From UMGS1387 sp045646465 (GTDB lineage Bacteria > Bacillota > Clostridia > Oscillospirales > CAG-382), in the NCBI GenBank assembly GCA_045646465.1, contig JAZRKT010000105.1, positions 1 through 28,913 on the forward strand: a stretch of 28,913 nucleotides of DNA. The letters run 5' to 3'. A program made the translations under genes and the position numbers. Numbering within the stretch: the first letter of the stretch is position 1; every line of letters begins with the position of its first letter. Below, in pieces: positions 22,680-28,913 of the stretch. Below the pieces are notes generated by a model. That model worked only from the letters and a program-made list of their open reading frames with translations. It did not search any database and was not told the DNA's origin.

Positions 22680-24446
22680 ATGGCAATCGGAAAAATATTG
22701 AAGGTGTCGGGTCCTCTTGTAATAGCAGAGGGTATGCGCGACGCAAATATGTTTGACGTTGTTCGTGTAAGCGATAAGCGTCTTATTGGCGAAATAATCG
22801 AAATGCACGGTGATAAGGCTTCTGTGCAAGTATATGAAGAAACAAGCGGTCTTGGTACAGGCGAGCCTGTAGAATCTACAGGTGCACCTCTTAGCGTTGA
22901 GCTTGGCCCGGGTCTTATTGGCAGTATCTTTGACGGTATTCAGAGACCTCTTGACGATATTATGAAAATATCGGGCAATAATCTTGCAAGAGGCGTTGAA
23001 GTGGCTTCCCTTAAAAGAGAGCTTACCTGGAAATTTACTCCCTGTGTAAAAGCAGGGGATAAGTTAACTGCAGGTGATGTTGTTGGTACGGTGCAGGAAA
23101 CAGATATCGTGCTCCACAAGATTATGGTGCCTTACGGTGTTGAAGGTACCGTTGAAAAAATCCAGGAAGGCGAGTTTCACGTTACCGATACGGTGTGTAC
23201 GGTAAAGACGGCAAAGGGCGAATATAATATGAGCCTTATGCAGAAATGGCCTGTAAGAAAGGGAAGACCTTATGCGAAAAAGCTGTCTCCCGATAAGCCT
23301 CTTATAACGGGACAGAGAGTTGTTGATACAATGTTCCCCATTGCAAAGGGCGGTGTTGCGGCAATTCCCGGTCCTTTTGGAAGCGGTAAGACTGTTACAC
23401 AGCACCAGCTTGCAAAGTGGGCGGAAGCGGATATTGTTGTATATATCGGCTGCGGTGAACGAGGCAATGAAATGACAGACGTTCTAAATGAGTTCCCTGA
23501 GCTTATTGTCCCACATACAGGTAAATCCCTTATGGAAAGAACGGTGCTTATTGCAAACACCTCGGATATGCCTGTTGCGGCACGAGAAGCATCCATTTAT
23601 ACAGGTATTACCATTGCAGAATACTTCAGAGATATGGGCTACTCGGTAGCACTTATGGCTGACTCTACATCGAGATGGGCAGAGGCTTTACGTGAAATGT
23701 CGGGACGTCTCGAAGAAATGCCCGGTGAAGAAGGCTATCCTGCATATCTCGGAAGCCGTCTTGCACAGTTCTATGAAAGAGCAGGACGTGTTATTTCGCT
23801 TGGCAGCGAGGGCAGAGAAGGCGCTCTTTCTGCAATTGGCGCAGTATCACCTCCCGGCGGTGATATTTCCGAGCCTGTTTCTCAGGCAACACTTCGTATT
23901 GTAAAGGTGTTCTGGGGTCTTGATGCAAACCTTGCATATAAACGTCATTTCCCTGCAATTAACTGGCTTACAAGCTACTCGCTCTTTTTAGACCTTCTTA
24001 CCGATTGGTTCAAGACAAATGACAGCGAGGACTGGATGGATTTACGTGGCAGAATGATGGGAATACTGCAGGAAGAAGCCGAGCTTGACGAAATTGTAAA
24101 GCTAGTGGGTATGGATGCACTTTCAGCGACTGACAGACTAAAGATGGAAACGGCAAGAAGCATACGTGAAGACTTCCTTCATCAGCTTGCGTTCCACGAA
24201 GTAGATACCTATACAAGCCTTGAAAAACAGCTTCTTATGATGCGACTTATACTTAAATTCCACGATGTAGCAGAGAAAGCTCTTGCCGATGGTGGCGACA
24301 TTGAAAAAATTGCTTCTTTAGCAGTTCGTGAACAGGTAGGTCGTTTCAAGTATGTTGAAGAAAAGGATATCAATGGCGAACATGAAAAGATATTCGAAGA
24401 AATTGTAAAGCAGATGCAGACAACAATCGTAAAGGAGGAATTCTGA
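22680..24446 (+). CDS. V/A-type ATPase catalytic subunit A
   Basis: The protein has 588 residues, from ATG 22680 with GAGAGGT just before it; the TTG at 22665 would include the ribosome site. The Walker A loop is GPFGSGKT (231-238) with catalytic Lys237; GCGERGNEMTDVL carries the catalytic glutamate region and SVALMADSTSRWAEALREMSGRL the Walker B side. The non-homologous region that distinguishes A from F-type beta subunits is present (about 115-190). Three copies hydrolyse or make ATP in the head with three B subunits. It is part of the same operon; the ribosome site of subunit B lies inside its last codons. Confidence 0.98.
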   Translation: MAIGKILKVSGPLVIAEGMRDANMFDVVRVSDKRLIGEIIEMHGDKASVQVYEETSGLGTGEPVESTGAPLSVELGPGLIGSIFDGIQRPLDDIMKISGNNLARGVEVASLKRELTWKFTPCVKAGDKLTAGDVVGTVQETDIVLHKIMVPYGVEGTVEKIQEGEFHVTDTVCTVKTAKGEYNMSLMQKWPVRKGRPYAKKLSPDKPLITGQRVVDTMFPIAKGGVAAIPGPFGSGKTVTQHQLAKWAEADIVVYIGCGERGNEMTDVLNEFPELIVPHTGKSLMERTVLIANTSDMPVAAREASIYTGITIAEYFRDMGYSVALMADSTSRWAEALREMSGRLEEMPGEEGYPAYLGSRLAQFYERAGRVISLGSEGREGALSAIGAVSPPGGDISEPVSQATLRIVKVFWGLDANLAYKRHFPAINWLTSYSLFLDLLTDWFKTNDSEDWMDLRGRMMGILQEEAELDEIVKLVGMDALSATDRLKMETARSIREDFLHQLAFHEVDTYTSLEKQLLMMRLILKFHDVAEKALADGGDIEKIASLAVREQVGRFKYVEEKDINGEHEKIFEEIVKQMQTTIVKEEF

Positions 24447-24447
24447 T

Positions 24448-25821
24448 ATGCCAAAGCAGTACAGAACAATTGAAGAAGTGTCAGGTCCTCTTATGCTTGT
24501 ACGTGATGTTGAAGGCGTTACCTATAATGAGCTTGGCGAAATCGAGCTTGAAAACGGTGAAAAGAGAAGATGCCGCGTTCTTGAAATTAACGGAAGCAAC
24601 GCACTTGTACAGCTTTTTGAAAGCTCTACGGGTATTAACCTTTCCAACAGTACAGTAAAGTTCCTTGGCAGACAGATGGAGCTTGGTGTTTCTGAGGATA
24701 TGCTCGGTCGAGTTTTTGACGGACTTGGAAGACCTATTGATAACGGTCCCGAAATTATACCTGACAAACGCCTTGACGTTAACGGAAGCCCCATAAATCC
24801 TGCGGCAAGGAATTATCCTCAGGAATTTATACAGACAGGTATTTCCGCAATTGACGGACTTAATACATTGGTACGAGGACAGAAGCTGCCCATATTCTCA
24901 GCTTCAGGTCTTCCTCATGCAAACCTTGCTGCGCAAATCGCAAGACAGGCAAAGGTAAGAGGTACCGACGAACAGTTTGCGGTTGTATTTGCGGCAATGG
25001 GTATTACCTTTGAAGAATCCAACTACTTTGTTCAGTCCTTCACCGAAACTGGTGCTATTGACAGAACGGTTCTCTTTGTTAATCTTGCAAATGACCCTGC
25101 AATCGAAAGAATTGCAACACCGAAAATGGCGCTTACCGCTGCGGAATACCTTGCTTTTGAAAAAGATATGCACGTGCTTGTTATCTTGACCGATATTACA
25201 AACTACGCAGATGCGCTTCGTGAGGTTTCTGCGGCACGTAAGGAAGTTCCCGGCAGACGAGGTTATCCCGGTTATATGTATACTGACCTTGCAACCATAT
25301 ATGAAAGAGCAGGACGTCAGCAGGGTAAGAAAGGCTCTATTACTATGATACCCATTCTTACAATGCCTGAAGATGATAAAACACACCCTATTCCTGACCT
25401 CACAGGCTACATTACAGAGGGACAGATTATCTTAGCCCGCGACCTGTACAGAAAGGGAATAACACCGCCTATTGACGTTCTTCCTTCACTTTCCCGTCTT
25501 AAGGATAAGGGTATAGGCGAGGGTAAGACAAGAGCCGATCACAGCAACACAATGAATCAGCTGTTCTCAGCCTATGCAAGAGGCAAGGATGCAAAAGAGC
25601 TTATGGTAATCTTAGGCGAATCGGCACTTACGGAAATTGATAAGCTATATGCGAAGTTTGCTGATGAGTTTGAGAAGAAGTATGTTTCTCAGGGTTATAG
25701 CGCTGATAGAAGTATAGAGGAAACACTTGAAATAGGCTGGGAGCTTTTAAGAATTCTTCCCAGAAGCGAGCTTAAGCGTATCAGCGATAAGTTCCTTGAT
25801 ATGTACTATGACAAAAAGTAA
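24448..25821 (+). CDS. V/A-type ATPase regulatory subunit B
   Basis: The protein has 457 residues with the usual beta-barrel start (YRTIEEVSGPLMLVRDVEGV, 5-24) and a RecA-like domain whose P-loop position reads SASGLPHANLA, the degenerate, non-catalytic nucleotide site that defines subunit B. The family segments RRGYPGYMYTDLATIYERAG and PILTMPEDDKTHPIPDLTGY are intact; the arginine finger lies in the SLSRLKDKGIG stretch. The gene starts one base after the subunit A stop codon, with AAGGAGG near 24432-24438. Confidence 0.98.
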   Translation: MPKQYRTIEEVSGPLMLVRDVEGVTYNELGEIELENGEKRRCRVLEINGSNALVQLFESSTGINLSNSTVKFLGRQMELGVSEDMLGRVFDGLGRPIDNGPEIIPDKRLDVNGSPINPAARNYPQEFIQTGISAIDGLNTLVRGQKLPIFSASGLPHANLAAQIARQAKVRGTDEQFAVVFAAMGITFEESNYFVQSFTETGAIDRTVLFVNLANDPAIERIATPKMALTAAEYLAFEKDMHVLVILTDITNYADALREVSAARKEVPGRRGYPGYMYTDLATIYERAGRQQGKKGSITMIPILTMPEDDKTHPIPDLTGYITEGQIILARDLYRKGITPPIDVLPSLSRLKDKGIGEGKTRADHSNTMNQLFSAYARGKDAKELMVILGESALTEIDKLYAKFADEFEKKYVSQGYSADRSIEETLEIGWELLRILPRSELKRISDKFLDMYYDKK

Positions 25822-25839
25822 GGGTGGGAGTGAAGCGAA

Positions 25840-26499
25840 ATGGCAGTAATGAATGTCAATCCCACCCGAATGGAGCTTACTAACCTCAAGAAAAAGCTTG
25901 TTACTGCAAGACGCGGACATAAGCTGTTGAAGGATAAAAGAGATGAGCTTATGCGCCGTTTTCTTGATATGGTAAGAGAGAATAAGGCTATAAGGCGTGA
26001 AGTGGAAGAAGCAATTCTAGAAGCGAACAAGCATATATCGGTTGCCCGAAGCGTTATGCAGGGACAGGCGCTTGATACAGCTCTTATGCTTCCCAAACAG
26101 GAGCTTCAGCTTGACGTTACAAGTAAAAACGTAATGAGCGTAAACATCCCAGTTTTTGAGATAACCAAGCGCTCAGCCAATGACAGCGATGCTTATTCCT
26201 ACGGCTTTGGCTTTACATCGGGCGACCTTGATGATGCCGTTGAGTCGCTGGGTAAGGTTTTTGAAAAGATGGTGCGCCTTGCTGAAATTGAAAAATCCTG
26301 TCAGATGATGTCTGCGGAAATTGAAAAGACAAGGCGAAGAGTAAATGCTCTTGAACATGTGCTGATACCTCAGTACACCGATACTATCAAGTTTATCACT
26401 ATGAAGCTGGACGAAAACGAAAGAAGCACCATAACCCGCCTTATGAAGGTCAAGGATATGATGCTTAAAGAACAAATTGAAAAGAACCGTGATAGGTAA
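25840..26499 (+). CDS. V/A-type ATPase subunit D (central shaft)
   Basis: The protein has 219 residues and is the last gene of the operon. The conserved beginning VNPTRMELTNLKKKLVTARRGHKLLKDKRDEL (split here as 6-25 and on) forms one half of the antiparallel coiled-coil shaft, and the C-terminal helix (about 150-215, including RRRVNALEHVLIP) forms the other. The shaft turns inside the A3B3 head. GTGGGAGTG precedes ATG 25840, 18 bases after subunit B. A terminator follows, so the full nine-gene set ends here. Confidence 0.96.
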   Translation: MAVMNVNPTRMELTNLKKKLVTARRGHKLLKDKRDELMRRFLDMVRENKAIRREVEEAILEANKHISVARSVMQGQALDTALMLPKQELQLDVTSKNVMSVNIPVFEITKRSANDSDAYSYGFGFTSGDLDDAVESLGKVFEKMVRLAEIEKSCQMMSAEIEKTRRRVNALEHVLIPQYTDTIKFITMKLDENERSTITRLMKVKDMMLKEQIEKNRDR

Positions 26500-26504
26500 A
26501 TGTC

Positions 26505-26533
26505 AAAAAGCCGTCTTATCTGAGGCGGTTTTT
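26505..26533 (+). terminator. Intrinsic terminator of the V-ATPase operon
   Basis: A stem of about 11 pairs (AAAAGCCGTCT against GGCGG-TTTTT, including two G-T pairs) closes a 6-base loop and ends in five T (26529-26533). Confidence 0.85.
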
Positions 26534-26573
26534 GATTTTGTTAGGATTTTTTTTAACTTTTCAGATTATTCTC

Positions 26574-26602
26574 TCGACAAATACAAAGTTATATGATATA
26601 CT
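26574..26602 (+). promoter_or_regulatory. Sigma-A promoter for the prenyltransferase pair
   Basis: The -35 is TCGACA (26574-26579) and the -10 is TATACT (26597-26602), with a 17-base spacer, 29 bases before ATG 26632, which has GAGGT at 26621-26625. Confidence 0.78.
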
Positions 26603-26631
26603 GTTAAAAGAACAATAAATGAGGTAATGAT

Positions 26632-27669
26632 ATGCAAAATGTATTTGTAAATGCATTAAAGGAATATAAAGCAAAGTGCGACGAATATCTTGCATCGTGT
26701 GAGTTTTCGCATTTTCTTGATTCTTTCGGTGTAAGTAGTGTGATGAAAGACTACTATGAGGCTTTTCTCAGACAGACTGAGGGAGGAAAAAGAGTAAGAG
26801 CGTACCTTGTGTATCTCGGATGCTGTCTTTTTTCTGATACGGCACAGGAAAAAGTACTTCCCGTGTCAATGTCTTATGAGCTGTTCCAGACGGGAATTCT
26901 TGCTCACGACGATATAATTGATAACAGCGAAATACGCCGCTTTAAGCCGTCGATGCATATGGATTTGGGAGGCGGTCACGTCGGTGTTTCAAAGTCTGTC
27001 TGCGTAGGTGACTTCGGGATTGTTGCGGCACTTGAGATTATTGCAAAGTCAGATTTTTCCGAGGACGTAAAGCTTAAGGCAATTTCACATCAGAATAAAG
27101 TATTTGTGTCCACTATTGCAGGCGAGCTTTCAGATATTGAATTTACTGGAAGAAATGATGTTGTGGAAGATGAAATTCTGGGTATGAGTTTTCTTAAAAC
27201 CGCACAGTATACCGTGTCGGGACCTTTGGTGCTGGGAGCAATCCTTGCAAATGCAGATAAAGAAAAGATAGCGAAACTGCGTGAATTCGGAAACCTCGTC
27301 GGTATAGCTTTTCAGATACGTGATGATATACTGGGTATGTTCGGAGATGAAGAAAAGCTTGGGAAATCCGTCACCGCCGATATGTGCGAGGGGAAGCAAA
27401 CTGTGCTGACTGCACATTTTATAAATAACGCTTCAATAGAGCAGAAAAACGAATTTCTATCTGTTTACGGTAAGGAACAGTCGGGAGCAGAAGAGCTTGA
27501 AAAGGCAAGGAAGCTTCTCAAAGAGTGCGGCTCGTTTGATTATGCGCAGACAATGTGTCAGCAAATGGTTGATAAAGCGGCAAAAATCCTTGATGAGATG
27601 GAAATAACCGATGAAGGAAGACAAAAGCTGTCGGGACTTCTTGAATATATGACAAAGCGAATCAGCTAA
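26632..27669 (+). CDS. Polyprenyl (trans-isoprenyl) diphosphate synthase
   Basis: The protein has 345 residues and adds isopentenyl diphosphate units in trans to an allylic starter. Motifs are GGKRVRAYL (51-59), the first aspartate-rich motif HDDIIDNSEIRR (92-103, Asp93, Asp94, Asp97) and the second, IRDDILGMFGDEEKLGKS. The first motif has the short DDxxD form without the two-residue insertion of bacterial farnesyl synthases, and the residues four and five before it (Ile89, Gly88) are not the bulky aromatic that stops growth at C15. This points to C20 or longer products, an inference from family rules. It is cytosolic or membrane-associated. The cis-prenyltransferase gene follows after 14 bases, suggesting the product is passed to it. 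Confidence 0.9.
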   Translation: MQNVFVNALKEYKAKCDEYLASCEFSHFLDSFGVSSVMKDYYEAFLRQTEGGKRVRAYLVYLGCCLFSDTAQEKVLPVSMSYELFQTGILAHDDIIDNSEIRRFKPSMHMDLGGGHVGVSKSVCVGDFGIVAALEIIAKSDFSEDVKLKAISHQNKVFVSTIAGELSDIEFTGRNDVVEDEILGMSFLKTAQYTVSGPLVLGAILANADKEKIAKLREFGNLVGIAFQIRDDILGMFGDEEKLGKSVTADMCEGKQTVLTAHFINNASIEQKNEFLSVYGKEQSGAEELEKARKLLKECGSFDYAQTMCQQMVDKAAKILDEMEITDEGRQKLSGLLEYMTKRIS

Positions 27670-27683
27670 AGGAGAATACATAT

Positions 27684-28397
27684 ATGGCACAGAAAGCTAC
27701 ACAGATAAACCATCTTGGCGTAATAATGGACGGAAACAGACGTTGGGCAAGACAGCATAAATTTGAAACGGTAATCAAGGGACACGAAAAAGGCGTTGAT
27801 AAATTTATGGAGCTTTGTATGTGGTGTCAGGAATCACGTATTAAAAATCTTACCGTTTACGCATTCTCTTACGATAACTGGAATAGAAGCGATGAAGAGG
27901 TTGACGGTCTTATGGATCTTATGGAACGCTTTTTTCGCAGTAAGGTGCAGACCTGCATAAGCAGAGGTATACGCCTTGTACCTATCGGAAATTTTGAAAG
28001 AATGAGTGAGCGTTCCAAGGAAACCCTCTTTAACGCGGCAGAGATGACAAAGGACTGTACGTCGCTTACTGTTAATGTAGCAATAAGCTACGGCGGACAC
28101 GACGAAACTGTGAGAATCGCAAAGAAAATAGCCTCGGACGTTGCCGAAGGCAAGCTGAAAATTCAGGATATAACACAGGAAACATACAGCAAGTATCTTG
28201 ACGTTGCACATTCGGGAGAAATGGAGCTTGTTATAAGAACAGGAGGAGACTTCAGGCTCAGCGGCTTTTTTCCTTGGGAAACCTGCTATGCCGAAATGAC
28301 CTGCCTTGGCGTGCTGTGGCCTGATTTTTCCCATGAGCAGTTTGACTGGTGCATAGAGCAGTATTACAATAAGACGAGAATAAATAAGGGCAAGTAA
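27684..28397 (+). CDS. uppS: cis-Prenyltransferase (undecaprenyl diphosphate synthase family)
   Basis: The protein has 237 residues. The family fold is clear: GVIMDGNRRWARQ (12-24, catalytic Asp16), VYAFSYDNWNRSDEEV, NVAISYGGHDE, VIRTGGDFRLSGFFPW and CYAEM with the Mg-binding glutamate. Two variations stand out. The residue after MDGN is Arg19, where E. coli UppS has Gly29, and the RTGG motif continues with Asp rather than Glu. These occur in some divergent cis-prenyltransferases, so a product other than C55 is possible. The gene is not in the usual frr-uppS-cdsA-dxr cluster but beside a trans-prenyl synthase, so it may be a second paralogue; the symbol is by family only. An AAAGGAG site precedes ATG 27684, and a terminator follows. 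Confidence 0.88.
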   Translation: MAQKATQINHLGVIMDGNRRWARQHKFETVIKGHEKGVDKFMELCMWCQESRIKNLTVYAFSYDNWNRSDEEVDGLMDLMERFFRSKVQTCISRGIRLVPIGNFERMSERSKETLFNAAEMTKDCTSLTVNVAISYGGHDETVRIAKKIASDVAEGKLKIQDITQETYSKYLDVAHSGEMELVIRTGGDFRLSGFFPWETCYAEMTCLGVLWPDFSHEQFDWCIEQYYNKTRINKGK

Positions 28398-28401
28398 AAG
28401 A

Positions 28402-28435
28402 ACGGGACTGTCAGCTAACAGTCCCGTGAATTTTT
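28402..28435 (+). terminator. Intrinsic terminator after the cis-prenyltransferase gene
   Basis: A perfect 10-base stem (ACGGGACTGT 28402-28411 with ACAGTCCCGT 28418-28427) and a 6-base loop, then TTTTT at 28431-28435. On the minus strand a weaker T-rich stretch follows the same hairpin, so it may also end the convergent tyrS transcript. Confidence 0.9.
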
Positions 28436-28450
28436 GTAATCATATGTTAA

Positions 28451-28913
28451 TCAGCCAAGAACAACCTTGTGATAATCCTTCTTACCCTTCTTGATGATAA
28501 CCTCATCCTTGAAGAAGTCCTTGTCGTAAGTCGCAGCAAAATCGGTAACCTTAGCATCGTTTACAGATACGCCGCCCTGCTTTATAAGACGCTTTGCTTC
28601 GCTGTTTGATGGACAAAGCTCACACTTAACAAGAAGATTTGAAAGTGTAACCTTGCCTTCAACAAAATCTTCGTCAGAAAGGAAAGTGGTGGGCATATTT
28701 TTGCTTACACCGCCTGCAACAAAGAGAGCGCGTGCTGCATCAAGTGCTGCAGTTGCTTCTGCTTCACCGTGAACAAGTGCAGTAAGCTCGTAAGCAAGCT
28801 TTTCCTTTGCCTTGTTTATTTCGCTGCCTTGGAGGTTTTCATATTCTGCAATTTCTTCAAGTGAAAGGAAGGTGAGCATCTTCATACACTTGATAACGTC
28901 AGCATCGTCAACA
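28451..28913 (-). CDS. tyrS: Tyrosyl-tRNA synthetase, C-terminal part (cut by window end)
   Basis: The frame is open from the stop at 28451 to the edge of the window, so about 153 C-terminal residues are seen and the catalytic domain with its HIGH and KMSKS motifs lies outside. The first visible part (VDDADVIKCMKMLTFLSLEE) is the anticodon-binding helical region typical of bacterial TyrRS, followed by KAKEKLAYELTALVHGEAEA. The end is an S4 RNA-binding domain (LVKCELCPSNSEAKRLIKQGGVSVND...KKGKKDYHKVVLG). It charges tRNA-Tyr. Internal ATGs such as the one at 28885 are not the true start. Confidence 0.95.
   Translation of the reverse strand, partial: VDDADVIKCMKMLTFLSLEEIAEYENLQGSEINKAKEKLAYELTALVHGEAEATAALDAARALFVAGGVSKNMPTTFLSDEDFVEGKVTLSNLLVKCELCPSNSEAKRLIKQGGVSVNDAKVTDFAATYDKDFFKDEVIIKKGKKDYHKVVLG

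Noticed and set aside
24904..25386. 160-codon minus-strand frame inside V-ATPase subunit B
   Set aside because: The plus-strand gene is highly conserved and the minus-strand product is cysteine-rich and composition-biased, typical of a shadow frame.
27834..28334. 166-codon minus-strand frame inside the cis-prenyltransferase gene
   Set aside because: It is antisense to a clearly coding gene and has no recognisable motifs.

Overview
The window looks like a chromosomal core region of a low-to-moderate GC, Gram-positive Clostridia-type bacterium (Oscillospirales/Eubacteriales style). The grounds are strong AGGAGG-type ribosome binding sites, TTGACA/TATAAT promoters, hairpin plus T-run terminators, a clostridial/enterococcal-type V-ATPase operon, a TagO-type cell-wall initiating enzyme, the MEP isoprenoid route (dxs), and protein families typical of anaerobic Firmicutes. 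I see no insertion sequence, phage gene, CRISPR array, tRNA or rRNA.

Layout. (1) 2-3355: the 3' end of an unidentified gene, a D,D-carboxypeptidase-like protein that has lost all three catalytic motifs, and dxs. (2) 3569-4265: a promoter, a LOG-family gene and a terminator. (3) 4272-5972: a secreted subtilisin-like protease as a single-gene transcription unit. (4) 5985-10212: a promoter followed by a PLP aminotransferase, trpS, a TagO/WecA-type glycosyl-phosphate transferase and a membrane-anchored unknown. (5) 10205-11082, minus strand: three small uncharacterised proteins. They overlap the preceding operon tail-to-tail by 8 bp and sit head-to-head 30 bp from the next operon. (6) 11113-16256: a phosphoesterase, a small membrane protein, thiI, cinA and a methyltransferase-acetyltransferase fusion, ending in a terminator. 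(7) 16264-17815, minus strand: a PhnP-like metallo-beta-lactamase-fold hydrolase and thiamine pyrophosphokinase from a consensus promoter. (8) 17924-26533: a complete nine-gene V/A-type ATPase operon in the order H-I-K-E-C-F-A-B-D, with a Na+-type ligand set in the rotor subunit. (9) 26574-28435: a promoter, a trans-polyprenyl synthase, a cis-prenyltransferase and a terminator. (10) 28451-28913, minus strand: the C-terminal part of tyrosyl-tRNA synthetase, cut by the window edge.

How the genes fit together. Several genes touch envelope and isoprenoid metabolism: dxs makes precursor, the trans/cis prenyltransferase pair makes polyprenyl carriers, TagO uses undecaprenyl phosphate, and the dead carboxypeptidase homologue is probably exported to the cell surface. 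Thiamine pyrophosphokinase makes the cofactor needed by DXS, and ThiI can supply sulfur for thiamine and tRNA thiolation. The V-ATPase links ATP to a Na+ (or H+) gradient. These links are inferred from families and proximity; nothing in the sequence shows they form one system.

Nothing here is clearly a new defence or mobile system. The observations most worth following are the catalytically dead PBP5-like protein, the three-gene minus-strand small-protein cassette, the methyltransferase-GNAT fusion and the non-canonical cis-prenyltransferase beside a trans-prenyltransferase.
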